From Haloarcula hispanica ATCC 33960 (GTDB lineage Archaea > Halobacteriota > Halobacteria > Halobacteriales > Haloarculaceae): DNA of 64,000 nt. Location of the stretch: NCBI RefSeq assembly GCF_000223905.1, contig NC_015948.1, positions 310,001-374,000 of the forward strand, given 5' to 3'. Below, piece by piece: positions 7,893 to 16,633 of this stretch. Under the pieces are notes generated by a model, which was given only the letters and a program-made list of their open reading frames with translations, ran no database searches and was not told the DNA's origin. Within the stretch, counting starts at the first letter, position 1. Each line of letters opens with the position of its first letter. Both the position numbers and the translations under genes were made by a program.

Positions 7893-8366
7893 ATGTCAAC
7901 GACGACAGAGACGACACAGACGTACGATGTCAGTACCGGCAACTGGAAAGCCGGCGTGCTCGGCGGTATCGCCGGAAGCGCCGTCATGGGCGCGTTGATT
8001 CTCGTGATGAACACCGCGACGCTCGCCGTCGCAATCCCGTCCCTGTACGGGCTCGCGCCGCCGCCGAGCCCAGCGGCTGGCCTCGTCGTCCACCTCTCCC
8101 ATGGGGCCGTGATGGGCGTGATGTTCGCCGGGCTGGCGAGGGTCCTCAATCTGGAATCGTCCGGCAAACTGCTTGGGCTCGGCGTCGGCTGGGGCGTCGC
8201 CACCTGGGTGCTCTTTGCCGCGCTTCTGATGCCAGTCTGGCTCGGTGCGGTCGGCTCGCCGGCCTCCCCGCCGTTCCCGAACTTCGCGCCGCCGTCGCTG
8301 CTGTGGCACGTCGTCTACGGGGGCGTCCTCGCGGTCGTTTACGCCGCGACCGTGGACCGCATCTGA
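7893..8366 (+). CDS. Four-helix membrane protein (DUF6789-like)
   Basis: A 157-residue integral membrane protein with four hydrophobic segments (about residues 20-48, 62-84, 92-115 and 135-155) and a proline-rich loop (LAPPPSPAAG, ASPPFPNFAPP). Its glycine-rich helices and conserved histidines at helix starts (VHLSHGAVMG, LWHVVYGG) recall haloarchaeal DUF6789-type proteins, sometimes annotated loosely as histidine kinases although no kinase domain exists here. It converges with the regulator at 8395. Function unknown. Confidence 0.7.
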   Translation: MSTTTETTQTYDVSTGNWKAGVLGGIAGSAVMGALILVMNTATLAVAIPSLYGLAPPPSPAAGLVVHLSHGAVMGVMFAGLARVLNLESSGKLLGLGVGWGVATWVLFAALLMPVWLGAVGSPASPPFPNFAPPSLLWHVVYGGVLAVVYAATVDRI

Positions 8367-8394
8367 GACCCAACCTGAGCCGTCGCGGTCGCCG

Positions 8395-8919
8395 CTACTG
8401 CTCCTGAAACACGGTCCACTGTCGCTCGTCGGTTCTGGCGTCGGCTATCGCCTCGACCTTCTCGCGCTGCAGGTCGTCCAACTGCGCAGTCGCCAGCCGA
8501 ATCCACGACAGGAACTCCCCGCGGAGCCGCTCACGCACTACTTCAGGCGGCTGTGGCGTGTAGACGTACACATGCCCGCCCTCCGGCCTGATTCGCCGGC
8601 GCTTCTCGACGACGCCGAACTCCGCGAGATGGTTGAGATGGCGCGCGACGACGCTCCGGTCGTAACCGATCTGTTCGGCCAGTGCTGCCACGGTCAACTC
8701 ACCGCCCTCCATCACGCAGAGACAGACGTCCAGCTCGGTACCGGACATCTCGAAGACGGTCTGCAGCAGGGTTTCGAGCGACGGCTCGCTGACCGCCGCG
8801 TCCGTCGCCTCGGTCGCCGCCATCGGCTGGCCACAGCACTCCGGCCGGTTCTCGCCGATACCGATGCCGCCGCAGGTCGCACACTCGAACAGTCGCGGTT
8901 CGTCGGCGGAGGGTGTCAT
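8395..8919 (-). CDS. Winged-helix regulator with N-terminal zinc finger
   Basis: A transcription regulator of 174 residues. An N-terminal cysteine cluster (CATCG near residue 13, then PECCGQPM) probably binds zinc. Residues about 50-125 form a winged helix-turn-helix (LTVAALAEQIGYDRSVVARHL), related to TrmB/MarR-like archaeal regulators, ending in a wing (GGHVYVY). The C-terminal helix is probably for dimerisation. The target is unknown. Divergent nfuA, 146 bases away, is a candidate, and the cysteine cluster could sense metal or redox state, but that is a guess. Confidence 0.78.
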   Translation of the reverse strand: MTPSADEPRLFECATCGGIGIGENRPECCGQPMAATEATDAAVSEPSLETLLQTVFEMSGTELDVCLCVMEGGELTVAALAEQIGYDRSVVARHLNHLAEFGVVEKRRRIRPEGGHVYVYTPQPPEVVRERLRGEFLSWIRLATAQLDDLQREKVEAIADARTDERQWTVFQEQ

Positions 8920-9064
8920 ACGACGGGCTACTCACCCCGCCGGTAGAAGCTTCAGGTATGGTCGGAGTAACTACGGGCGGGTGCCGGCGGGTCGCGGTTT
9001 CTCGCCCGTCATATAGATGTTAGTCCAAAGGTCTAAGCCCTCCCGGGACGGAATACAATTCACT

Positions 9065-9439
9065 ATGAGCACTGACACAGAGGACGCCAACGACCTGCGC
9101 GAGCGAATCACGAACTTCCTGCGTCGCAACTTCCCCCAGATCCAGATGCACGGCGGGAGCGCGGCCATCGAGGAGATCGACCGCGAGGAAGGCAGCGTCA
9201 CGATCCGCCTCGGCGGCGCCTGTTCCGGCTGTGGCATCTCACCGATGACCATCCAGGCCATCAAGACGCGCATGACCAAGGAGATCCCGGAGATCAACGA
9301 GGTCACCGCGCGCACCGGGATGGAACAGCAGGAAGGGATGTCCGGCGGCAGCGGCGGCATGAGCCCCTCGTTCCCCGGCGAGTCCCGCGGCGGCGACGTC
9401 GGCGGCGACGAAGACGAAGGCCCCGAAGCGCCGTTCTGA
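9065..9439 (+). CDS. NifU-like iron-sulfur scaffold/carrier (Nfu domain)
   Basis: A 124-residue protein made of one NifU C-terminal (Nfu) domain. CSGCG (Cys53 and Cys56) is the pair that binds a bridging iron-sulfur cluster between two monomers. It carries assembled clusters to target enzymes and so works with the SufU and SufS genes at 22363 and 24102. The C-terminus (about residues 90-124) is a Gly/Ser/acidic tail. I chose the ATG at 9065 (MSTDTED), preceded by the AT-rich gaatacaattcact; the open frame goes 16 codons further but lacks support. Confidence 0.88.
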   Translation: MSTDTEDANDLRERITNFLRRNFPQIQMHGGSAAIEEIDREEGSVTIRLGGACSGCGISPMTIQAIKTRMTKEIPEINEVTARTGMEQQEGMSGGSGGMSPSFPGESRGGDVGGDEDEGPEAPF

Positions 9440-9454
9440 GGCCAGCTCTCGATC

Positions 9455-9460
9455 TTTTTT
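9455..9460 (+). terminator. Oligo-T terminator after nfu gene
   Basis: A run of six T residues 16 bases after the nfu stop. Archaeal RNA polymerase terminates at U-rich tracts without needing a hairpin, so this plausibly ends the nfu message before carS. Confidence 0.4.
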
Positions 9461-9561
9461 AGACTCGTGGCTAGCCGCAGGTGTGGAAGCGTCTCTGTGA
9501 GTCGCCGGTGCTGCACCAGCGAGTCACACAGATTAAGACGACGGGGGCAGACGGCGGGGAT

Positions 9562-10107
9562 ATGGAGACGGTCGACACTGTCGTCTGGGCGCTGTGGGCG
9601 ATGTTGCCGGCGTACATCCCGAACAACGCCGCGGTTCTCGCCGGCGGCGGCAGACCGATAGACGGCGGCCGAACGTGGGGCGGGCGGCGGGTGCTCGGCG
9701 ACGGCAAGACCTGGCGCGGGACGCTGATCGGAACCGCCGCCGGGACGTTGCTCGCGCTCGGACTGACGCAGGCCGCGCCCGGCGTGAGCGCTGCACTGGG
9801 GACCGACCTCCCGACGTTTTCGCTCCGTGCGGGACTTGGACTCGCCTTCGGCGCGATGCTTGGAGATATCGGTGCGTCCTTCCTCAAACGCCGGACTGGC
9901 CGCGAGCGCGGCGCCGCGTTCCCCGGACTGGATCAACTGGATTTCGTCGTCGGAGCGTTGCTCTGTGCGGTCGTGGCCGCGCCGTCGTGGTTCACCGAGA
10001 CGTTCACGCTCCCGGTGCTGGTCGTCGTTGTCGTCGCGACGCCGGTGTTACACGTCGTCACCAACGGTATCGCCTACCTGCTCGGGCTGAAAAACGAGCC
10101 GTGGTAA
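9562..10107 (+). CDS. carS: CDP-archaeol synthase
   Basis: Transfers CMP from CTP to 2,3-di-O-geranylgeranylglyceryl phosphate, giving CDP-archaeol, the activated precursor of all archaeal phospholipids. The 181-residue length and about five membrane helices fit CarS. Signature blocks are [15 protein letters not shown] at the start, [20 protein letters not shown] (a CdsA-like nucleotide-binding loop) and [11 protein letters not shown] with [10 protein letters not shown] near the C-terminal catalytic region. I chose the ATG at 9562 (METVDTV). It is a single gene, and the next gene starts about 65 bases later. Confidence 0.93.
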   Translation: METVDTVVWALWAMLPAYIPNNAAVLAGGGRPIDGGRTWGGRRVLGDGKTWRGTLIGTAAGTLLALGLTQAAPGVSAALGTDLPTFSLRAGLGLAFGAMLGDIGASFLKRRTGRERGAAFPGLDQLDFVVGALLCAVVAAPSWFTETFTLPVLVVVVVATPVLHVVTNGIAYLLGLKNEPW

Positions 10108-10171
10108 CGCCCCGTAGCGGCCCGCAGAGTGCACCCTAGAGCTACTTGTGTCGCCCACGAAACCACTCTCG

Positions 10172-10444
10172 ATGGCCCTGACCAATTCCCTCCCGGTTGT
10201 TAGACGTGCCCCGCCGGTCATTCGACGCGCGATGGCTGCCGGCGTGCTCTGTACGGCGGTCTTTCTGCCGGTCATGTACGTGCTCCTGCACGCGTACGTA
10301 GTCCTCACAGTAAGCGTGGGTCCCGTCGACACACTCAACGGACTGATCGACTTTGCACTCGTCGCCGGCGGTCTGACGACGTTCGTCGCGGGATTCGTTT
10401 CGCAGCTCCTGACCGAGACGTTCCTCGCCAAGCGGCCTGCATAA
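10172..10444 (+). CDS. Small membrane protein, unknown function
   Basis: A 90-residue protein with two hydrophobic segments (about residues 20-45 and 52-75) after a short Arg-rich N-terminus. I chose the ATG at 10172 (MALTNSLP); a GTG eight codons earlier at 10148 is an alternative. Both ends are consistent with a two-helix membrane protein carrying its N-terminus in the cytosol. It lies just before hemC on the same strand, with a 56-base gap that could hold the hemC promoter. I recognise no family. Confidence 0.55.
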   Translation: MALTNSLPVVRRAPPVIRRAMAAGVLCTAVFLPVMYVLLHAYVVLTVSVGPVDTLNGLIDFALVAGGLTTFVAGFVSQLLTETFLAKRPA

Positions 10445-10500
10445 CGACATCGAACCGACGAAGAAGTGCGCTTTTACGCGCTGACCGAGGAGTGTCGGGT

Positions 10501-11670
10501 ATGACAACACGCGGGGAGACACTGCAACTAGCGACGCGGGGCTCTGACCTCGCGTTACGGCAGGCGGCGACGGTTCGGGATTCGCTGAGCAGTCGCCGGC
10601 TGTCGGTCGAACTCGTCGAGGTGGAGACGACGGGCGACCAGATACGGGATGAACTCATCCACCGACTGGGCAAGACCGGCGCGTTCGTTCGCAGCCTCGA
10701 CGAGAAGGTGCTCGACGGCGAACTCGACGCGGCGGTCCACTCGATGAAGGACATGCCGACCGAACGGCCCGAGCGCCTTGTCGTCGCGGCGGTCCCCGAG
10801 CGGGCCGCCGCCGAGGACGTGCTGGTGACGCCGGATGGCCGCTCACTCGACGAACTACCGGAAGGCGCGACCGTCGGTACGTCGAGCCTGCGACGCAAGG
10901 CGCAGTTGCTCGCCGAGCGCGACGACCTCACCGTGGAGCCGCTCCGGGGCAACGTCGACACGCGCATCGCGAAGCTGCTGGCCCCGTCGCTCCAGCAGGA
11001 ACACCAGGAGCGCCACGAGGCCGAACAGGAGCACAAGGGCGACGCCGGCGACGGGGACGACGCTGACCTCGACGCCGACGAGGAAGAGGAACACCCCTAC
11101 GACCGCACGGTCGAGGAGTGGTTCGACGACCTCACCGAGTTCGAACGGCGGGCGATGGAGCGGGACCCGGACGTCGAGTACGACGCCATCGTGCTGGCGA
11201 AGGCCGGCCTCCACCGGGCCGGGCTCACGCGTTACGTCGGCATGTCCGACCTCGACCCCGACCGGTTTGTGCCGGCCCCAGGGCAGGGCGCGCTTGCGGT
11301 GACCGCCGTCGACGGCGACCTCGCGCTGGACATCAAGGACCGACTGGACGACCCACAGACCCGCGTCGAGACGACCGTTGAGCGGACGATTCTCGAAGAA
11401 CTCGGCGGCGGCTGCGTCGCGCCGATCGGCGTCCATGCTCACCTGGAAGGCGGTGTCGTCCACACGCGGGTGCGCGTACTCTCACAGGACGGCACCGAGG
11501 AGGTCTCGGTCGGCCGCGACATCCCGGCCGAGTACCACATTGACGCGGCACAGGACCTCGCAGCGGAACTCGCCGAACAGGGCGCTGACGACCTCATCGC
11601 CGAGGCCAAGCGGGACTCGACGGAGGCAGACGACGACGCTTCGACGGCGCGGGAGGAAGACGAGGAATGA
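10501..11670 (+). CDS. hemC: Hydroxymethylbilane synthase with acidic insertion
   Basis: Joins four porphobilinogens into hydroxymethylbilane, the first linear tetrapyrrole. HSMKDMP carries the catalytic Asp, GNVDTR the substrate-binding Arg, and Cys305 in GGGCVAPIG holds the dipyrromethane cofactor. At 389 residues it is about 75 longer than usual. The excess is a highly acidic, charged insertion (about residues 161-224, including AEQEHKGDAGDGDDADLDAD) exactly between DTRIAKLL and YDAIVLA, which are adjacent in normal enzymes. The start is ATG 10501. It is the first gene of a hemC-cobA-hemD operon with 4- and 1-base overlaps. Confidence 0.94.
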   Translation: MTTRGETLQLATRGSDLALRQAATVRDSLSSRRLSVELVEVETTGDQIRDELIHRLGKTGAFVRSLDEKVLDGELDAAVHSMKDMPTERPERLVVAAVPERAAAEDVLVTPDGRSLDELPEGATVGTSSLRRKAQLLAERDDLTVEPLRGNVDTRIAKLLAPSLQQEHQERHEAEQEHKGDAGDGDDADLDADEEEEHPYDRTVEEWFDDLTEFERRAMERDPDVEYDAIVLAKAGLHRAGLTRYVGMSDLDPDRFVPAPGQGALAVTAVDGDLALDIKDRLDDPQTRVETTVERTILEELGGGCVAPIGVHAHLEGGVVHTRVRVLSQDGTEEVSVGRDIPAEYHIDAAQDLAAELAEQGADDLIAEAKRDSTEADDDASTAREEDEE

Positions 11671-12428
11671 CGGACGCTGCACCCGGCAAGGTGTATCTGG
11701 TCGGCTCCGGTCCCGGCGACCCGGACCTGCTGACAGTCAAGGCAAAGCGCCTGCTGGAGGAGGCCGACGTGGTGTTGCACGACAAGCTCCCCGGCCCCGA
11801 AATCATCGGGATGATTCCCGAGGAGAAACGCGAAGACGTGGGCAAACGCGCCGGCGGCGAGTGGACGCCCCAGGAGTACACTAACGCCCGACTGGTCGAA
11901 CTCGCCGAGGAGGGTAACACCGTTGTCCGACTGAAAGGCGGCGACTCGATGGTGTTTGGCCGCGGCGGCGAAGAACTGGCCCATCTCGCGGAGAACGGAA
12001 TTCCCGTCGAGATCGTTCCGGGAATTACGAGCGCTATCGCCGGCCCCGAAGCCGCCGGGATTCCGGTCACGCATCGGGACTACACCTCCTCGGTCTCCTT
12101 CGTCACGGGCCACGAGGACCCAACGAAGGACGAATCGGCCGTCGACTGGGAGGCCCTGGCCGCGACCGGCGGCACGCTCGTCGTCCTGATGGGCGTCGGC
12201 AAACTGCCGCAGTACACCGAGGCCCTGCGCGAGACGGGGATGGACCCCGATACGCCGGTCGCCCTCGTCGAACGTGCCACTTGGCCGGACCAGCAAGTCG
12301 CTACCGGGACGCTCGACAGTATCGTCTCGGTCCGCGATGAGGCCGATATCGAACCCCCCGCGATCACCGTCATCGGCGAGGTGGCCGGCGAGCGCGAGCG
12401 GGTGGTGGAGTTCCTGGAGGGGTACTGA
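11667..12428 (+). CDS. cobA: Uroporphyrinogen-III C-methyltransferase
   Basis: Methylates uroporphyrinogen III twice with SAM to give precorrin-2, the branch point to sirohaem, cobalamin and the alternative haem route. The 253-residue length fits a single-domain SUMT. GSGPGDPDLLT (residues 13-23) is the first SAM-binding loop; RLKGGDSMVFGRGGEE and VVPGITSAIAGPEAAGIPVTHR are the other two signatures. The start overlaps the hemC stop by 4 bases (ATGA) and the stop shares one base with hemD, so the three are translated together. No CysG-type dehydrogenase is fused to it. Confidence 0.94.
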   Translation: MTDAAPGKVYLVGSGPGDPDLLTVKAKRLLEEADVVLHDKLPGPEIIGMIPEEKREDVGKRAGGEWTPQEYTNARLVELAEEGNTVVRLKGGDSMVFGRGGEELAHLAENGIPVEIVPGITSAIAGPEAAGIPVTHRDYTSSVSFVTGHEDPTKDESAVDWEALAATGGTLVVLMGVGKLPQYTEALRETGMDPDTPVALVERATWPDQQVATGTLDSIVSVRDEADIEPPAITVIGEVAGERERVVEFLEGY

Positions 12429-13216
12429 TGCGCGAGGAACCGCGCCTCCGCGTGGCTGCCTTCAGGCCTGCCGACGACCGCCTCGATAGCGCGGTCGAAC
12501 TGCTGGAATCGCTCGGCGCCGACCCGGTCCCGGACCCGATGCTGGCGGTCGAACCAGCGGCGGCCGGCGACACCGACGGTGACGGCGACGACGGCCCGGT
12601 CACGCCGCGCACCGACGCCGACTACGTCGTCCTGACCAGCAAGACCGGCGTCGAACTCGCCGCCGAAGCCGGCTGGGACCCCGGCGAGGCGACGGTGTGT
12701 GCCATCGGCCAGTCGACCGCCGAGGCGCTTCACGAGGCCGGCTACGGCGTCGACATCATCCCCGCGGAGTACTCTTCGACGGGACTCGTCGAAACGCTGT
12801 CCGGGGCGGTGGCCGGCACAAGAGTCGAAGTCGCCCGGTCGGACCACGGCTCTGCGGTGCTGACTGACGGGCTGGAGGCTGCCGGCGCGTACGTCCACGA
12901 AACCGTGCTGTACCGGCTGGTCCGGCCAGCGGGATCGGGCGAGTCCGCGGACTTGGCGGCCACCGGGGACCTCGACGCGGCGCTGTTTACCTCCTCGCTC
13001 ACGGTCGAGCACTTCCTCGATGCGGCCGCGGAGCGCGGCGTCCGCGAGGCCGCCATCGACGGGCTGAACGAGGCTACCGTCGGCGCGATCGGCGAGCCGA
13101 CGCGGGAGACGGCCGAAAACGCCGGCATCTCGGTCGACGTCGTCCCCGACCAGGCCGACTTCGAGGCGCTGGCCTGCGAGGCCGTCGAGGCGGCGGCCCC
13201 GACACACTACGAGTAA
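12428..13216 (+). CDS. hemD: Uroporphyrinogen-III synthase
   Basis: Closes hydroxymethylbilane into uroporphyrinogen III with inversion of ring D. HemD is poorly conserved, but the 262-residue length, the two Rossmann-like halves (VAAFRPADDR at the start, then GTRVEVARSDHG in the middle) and the conserved-type motifs VVLTSKTGV, CAIGQSTAEALHEAG and AALFTSSLTVEHF all fit. Its position as the third gene of the hemC-cobA-hemD operon settles the call. It converges on the PspA gene, with 36 bases between the stops. Confidence 0.9.
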   Translation: MREEPRLRVAAFRPADDRLDSAVELLESLGADPVPDPMLAVEPAAAGDTDGDGDDGPVTPRTDADYVVLTSKTGVELAAEAGWDPGEATVCAIGQSTAEALHEAGYGVDIIPAEYSSTGLVETLSGAVAGTRVEVARSDHGSAVLTDGLEAAGAYVHETVLYRLVRPAGSGESADLAATGDLDAALFTSSLTVEHFLDAAAERGVREAAIDGLNEATVGAIGEPTRETAENAGISVDVVPDQADFEALACEAVEAAAPTHYE

Positions 13217-13252
13217 CGAGACTCGGACGGCGGTTTCGGCGTTTCTTCGGAG

Positions 13253-13978
13253 CTATTCTGCGGCCTCTTCGACGGCCTCGCGCTCGTCCATCTCGGCCCG
13301 CAGCGTCGCCAGTTCGTTCTCGACGGCCCGCTCGCTGGAGAGCCGGTCGAGTTCCTGGTCGATGGAGTCACCGTCGTCGAGTACCGATTCGAGCTGGCCG
13401 CTTTCTTCGAGTTCTTCGAGCGCGGCCGCGCGCGCCTCCATCTGCTCCGTGCGCTCAGTCGCGCGCTCGATGGAGCGGTGCACGTCGGCCATCGTGTCGC
13501 CAGCGCCGGTAAACGCCTCCGAAACCCGCGCCGACGCCTCGGCGGCCTGATAGCGGGCTTTCATCGTCTCTTTTTTCGTCCGGAACTGCTCTATCTGGCT
13601 GCTCAGTTCGGCCCGCTTGCCGACCAGCCGGTCCTGGGTCTCCTGTAAGTCGTCGATCTGGCCCGTTAGATCCGTTATCTGGCTGACGTTCACCTGCTTC
13701 TTCCCAAGCGCTCGGCGTGCGAGGTCGTCGCGCCCCTCCTGCAGGGCGGCCCGGGCCTGCGTATCGTGTTTCTCGACGTTCGACCGCAATCGGGTTCGGT
13801 GTATCTCCAGGCGTTTCTTCTGGGTCGTCACGTCGGCGATACCGCGGGTCACGTCCTGCAGTTCGTCTCGCATCTGTTCGTATGAGTAGTCAAGTTCCGC
13901 CGCCGGGTCCGAAGTCCGACTGAGCAGGGCGTTGAGCTTGGCGCGGATGGCGAACGCGAACCGTTGGAGCAGACTCAT
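13253..13978 (-). CDS. pspA: PspA/IM30 (ESCRT-III-like) family protein
   Basis: A 241-residue coiled-coil protein of the PspA/Vipp1 family, peripheral membrane proteins that form helical rods and protect or remodel membranes under stress. The N-terminus MSLLQRFAFAIRAKLNALLS is an amphipathic membrane-binding helix, followed by a long charged coiled coil (about residues 25-170) and a shorter acidic C-terminal helix region. The ATG at 13978 is the only sensible start. The region upstream (13979-14140) is long and AT-rich (attataataacag and tttaatacgg), consistent with a regulated promoter. Confidence 0.88.
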   Translation of the reverse strand: MSLLQRFAFAIRAKLNALLSRTSDPAAELDYSYEQMRDELQDVTRGIADVTTQKKRLEIHRTRLRSNVEKHDTQARAALQEGRDDLARRALGKKQVNVSQITDLTGQIDDLQETQDRLVGKRAELSSQIEQFRTKKETMKARYQAAEASARVSEAFTGAGDTMADVHRSIERATERTEQMEARAAALEELEESGQLESVLDDGDSIDQELDRLSSERAVENELATLRAEMDEREAVEEAAE

Positions 13979-14194
13979 CGGGATTGCTCCGGTCGGACAG
14001 GAACTCGAAGCGATACCGACTGCGGCTCGGTCGTGACAACACTCATGTCACCTCGTATGACTGTAGCCATTATAATAACAGGGTATTACTCGATTTAATA
14101 CGGGGTTAATCGGCTAAAACGACGGAAATCCGCGGTTATTCGAGCTTACCGTCTGACTACTTGATGGGGTGCCGGAATCAATCGATGGACGACG

Positions 14195-14449
14195 ATGACA
14201 CGAACCCTACTGCGCACGGTCGGCACGCTGGTGCTCGCGCTGACACTCTTCACAGCGGCGGCCGCGGCTGCGCCCGCGGTGGACGGTGACGACGGGACGA
14301 ACGCCGTCGGCCCGCCCGGCGGTCTCCCGGATCAGGTCCCTGACTTTGTGACAACGATCATCGAAGCGATTCAGGAGTTCCTCGCCGGTGGGAGCGACGA
14401 CAGCCCCGGCTCGGACGTGAGTGGGGCGGCGACAGGGGCCGGGACGTAG
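14195..14449 (+). CDS. Small secreted protein, unknown function
   Basis: An 84-residue protein with a Sec-type signal peptide (basic MTRTLLR start, hydrophobic core TLVLALTLFTAAAAAAP, cleavage near residue 26) and a mature part of about 58 acidic residues, containing VPDFVTTIIEAIQEFLAGG and a Gly/Ser/Asp tail. It ends four bases before the next gene, so the two are likely a two-gene operon. I recognise no family. The mature segment could be a short amphipathic peptide exported to the surface. Confidence 0.55.
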   Translation: MTRTLLRTVGTLVLALTLFTAAAAAAPAVDGDDGTNAVGPPGGLPDQVPDFVTTIIEAIQEFLAGGSDDSPGSDVSGAATGAGT

Positions 14450-14453
14450 ACCG

Positions 14454-14999
14454 ATGAACGGAAAGCTGCTCGCCGTCGGCGGCGCTGTCGTGCTCCTGCT
14501 CGCGGGTGTCGGCGGCGCGTTCGTCGCCGGCCTCGGCCCGTTCCAGGCGGAAAGCAGCGGGCAGGACCTCTCGGAGTTCCCGACGGAGACGCCTGATAGC
14601 GATACCGCCAGCACTGAGGACGGAACCAATGCTGACGGCGGCGCGGCCAGTACCCCGCCGTTTGCGTTCACCGTCGATTCCATCGAGGAGTGTGGCCAGA
14701 CCTGTCGTGACGTGACTTCCACGCTGACGAATCAGCAGAACAGTACGGCGGCGGAAATCACCGTCTACACGCGGATTTACGCCGGGAACTCCACCGACGA
14801 CGGTGACGTGGTCTGGGAGGGCTCCGAGGACGTGGGGACGCTCGAAGCTGACGAGTCCTACACCACGACCCGGCGCGTCGACCTGTCGTTCCGCGACGCC
14901 TACGCTATCGAACAGGCGGACGGCTGGATAACCATCCGGACGACTGTCGAGACGGCCGACCGGACCGTCACGCTCAGCGACCAGCGGAAGGTCGCCTGA
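14454..14999 (+). CDS. Membrane-anchored extracellular protein, unknown function
   Basis: A 181-residue protein with one N-terminal hydrophobic segment (residues about 5-27) that anchors it or acts as a signal, a disordered Ser/Thr/acidic linker (about 30-70), then a beta-sandwich-like domain (about 75-180). A Cys pair spaced ECGQTC, the sequons NST and the pattern of short strands suggest an extracellular Ig-like/FxLYD-type domain. I chose the ATG at 14454, just after the stop of the small secreted protein. Probably co-exported with it; function unknown. Confidence 0.6.
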   Translation: MNGKLLAVGGAVVLLLAGVGGAFVAGLGPFQAESSGQDLSEFPTETPDSDTASTEDGTNADGGAASTPPFAFTVDSIEECGQTCRDVTSTLTNQQNSTAAEITVYTRIYAGNSTDDGDVVWEGSEDVGTLEADESYTTTRRVDLSFRDAYAIEQADGWITIRTTVETADRTVTLSDQRKVA

Positions 15000-15041
15000 C
15001 GGGGCAGGCCGCTCCGGGACGACTGACTGCGCGTCTGAACG

Positions 15042-15048
15042 TTTTTAT
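15042..15048 (+). promoter_or_regulatory. TATA-like box of the DHH nuclease gene
   Basis: TTTTTAT in a GC-rich setting, centred 30 bases before the ATG at 15075. This spacing and the lack of a Shine-Dalgarno fit a leaderless transcript. Confidence 0.5.
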
Positions 15049-15074
15049 GCCGGAGCGCACCTATCCTCGGTACG

Positions 15075-16538
15075 ATGACTACGACCGGCCCCGTTCCAGC
15101 GCTCGCCGACCGCGCGGCCGCCTGCGCCGACCGACTCCGGGCGGCCGACCGCGTGTTGCTGGCCTCCCACATCGACGCCGACGGGCTGACCAGCGCCGCC
15201 ATCGCCACCGCGGCGCTGTCGCGGGCCGGCATCCCCGTCGAGACCGTGTTCAAGAAGCAACTCGACGCCGCTGAGATCGAGAGCATCGCGGCTCGGGAGT
15301 ACGACACCGTGCTGTTCACGGACTTCGGGTCCGGCCAGCTCGACGTGATCTCCGAACACGTCGCCGCGGGCAACTTTGAGGCGATCATTGCCGACCATCA
15401 CCAGCCGTCGGCCCCGGACGACTGCCACTCCGACGCGGTCGTCGACACCGACGGCTACGCCGACTTCGAGACGCATCTCAATCCGCTACTCGAAGGTATC
15501 AACGGCGCGTCGGAGCTCTCGGGTGCAGGCGCAGCGTACGTCCTTGCCCGCGCGCTCTCGACCGGGGAGACTGACAACCGCGACCTCGCCGCGCTGGCGG
15601 TCGTCGGCGCAGTCGGGGACATGCAGGCCGTCGGCGGGGAACTCGTCGGAGCCAACGCCGGTCTCGTCGAGGAGGGCATCGCCGCCGACGTGCTGGAGGA
15701 GGGCACCGACCTCTCGCTGTATGGCAAACAGACCCGACCGCTGCCGAAGCTACTTGAGTACGCCACGGAAGTTCCGATTCCAGGGATTTCGAACGATCAG
15801 GCTGGCGCGACGCGGTTCCTCGAAGGCCTCGGTCTGGACCTGAAAGCCGATGGAGACTGGCGGACGTGGGCGGACCTCTCCGACGACGAGCGCCAGACCG
15901 TCGCCAGCGGGCTGGTCCAGCGTGCCGTCGAGCGCGGCGTCCCGGCGGACAAGATCGAGACGCTCATCGGCACGACCTACACGCTGACTGCGGAACCGCG
16001 CGGCACGGAACTCCGGGATGCGAGCGAGTTCTCGACGCTCCTGAACGCCACGGCCCGCTACGAACGAGCGGACGTGGGACTGGCGGTCTGTCTCGGCGAG
16101 CGCGACGCACCGCTGGAGCGGGCGCGGACACTGCTGTCGAACCACCGCCGGAACCTCTCGGAGGGACTCACGCTCGTCAAGGAGCGCGGCGTCACCCAGG
16201 CCGGGACCGTCCAGTGGTTCGACGCCGGTGACGCCATCCGCGAGACCATCGTCGGCATCGTCGCCGGGATGGCGCTGGGGACCGACGGCGTCGATTCGGA
16301 CAAGCCAATCATCGCCTTTGCCAGCACCGACGAGGACGAGACGAAAGTGTCCTCGCGGGCGACCGGCCCGCTGGTCGGCCGAGGCGTGGACCTCTCGGTC
16401 GTGATGCGCGACGCCGCCCAGGCCGTCGGTGGCGATGGCGGCGGGCACGACATCGCAGCGGGCGCGACTATCCCGACCGGCGAGGAATCAGCGTTCATCG
16501 AGGCGGCCGACGAGATTATCAGCGAGCAAGTCTCGTAA
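15075..16538 (+). CDS. DHH family phosphoesterase (RecJ-like exonuclease)
   Basis: A 487-residue DHH/DHHA1 protein, likely a single-stranded nucleic-acid exonuclease of the archaeal RecJ/GAN group. Motif I is SHIDADGLTS (Asp34 and Asp36), motif III is ADHH (Asp107 to His109), and the C-terminal DHHA1 domain ends with the substrate-binding GGDGGGHDIAAGA near residue 455. These bind two metal ions and the DNA or RNA backbone. In archaea, members bind the CMG helicase (GAN) or degrade RNA, and this sequence does not say which. Monocistronic, with a leaderless-type promoter. Confidence 0.88.
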   Translation: MTTTGPVPALADRAAACADRLRAADRVLLASHIDADGLTSAAIATAALSRAGIPVETVFKKQLDAAEIESIAAREYDTVLFTDFGSGQLDVISEHVAAGNFEAIIADHHQPSAPDDCHSDAVVDTDGYADFETHLNPLLEGINGASELSGAGAAYVLARALSTGETDNRDLAALAVVGAVGDMQAVGGELVGANAGLVEEGIAADVLEEGTDLSLYGKQTRPLPKLLEYATEVPIPGISNDQAGATRFLEGLGLDLKADGDWRTWADLSDDERQTVASGLVQRAVERGVPADKIETLIGTTYTLTAEPRGTELRDASEFSTLLNATARYERADVGLAVCLGERDAPLERARTLLSNHRRNLSEGLTLVKERGVTQAGTVQWFDAGDAIRETIVGIVAGMALGTDGVDSDKPIIAFASTDEDETKVSSRATGPLVGRGVDLSVVMRDAAQAVGGDGGGHDIAAGATIPTGEESAFIEAADEIISEQVS

Positions 16539-16633
16539 CCAAGCCGTCACAAACAGCGCGGTAGGGTGACTGACGACGCTGCCACCAGTATCAGCAATAA
16601 AAGCTATACGTCCGCTTCTCCGAACACCCCACG

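Noticed and set aside
12080-13207. 375-codon minus frame
   Set aside because: Shadow of cobA and hemD, both of which have clear family motifs and overlapping starts.
16570-16600. Short repeat shared with 3280-3295 (gccaccagtatcag)
   Set aside because: A 14-base match between two gaps in 64 kb is expected by chance.
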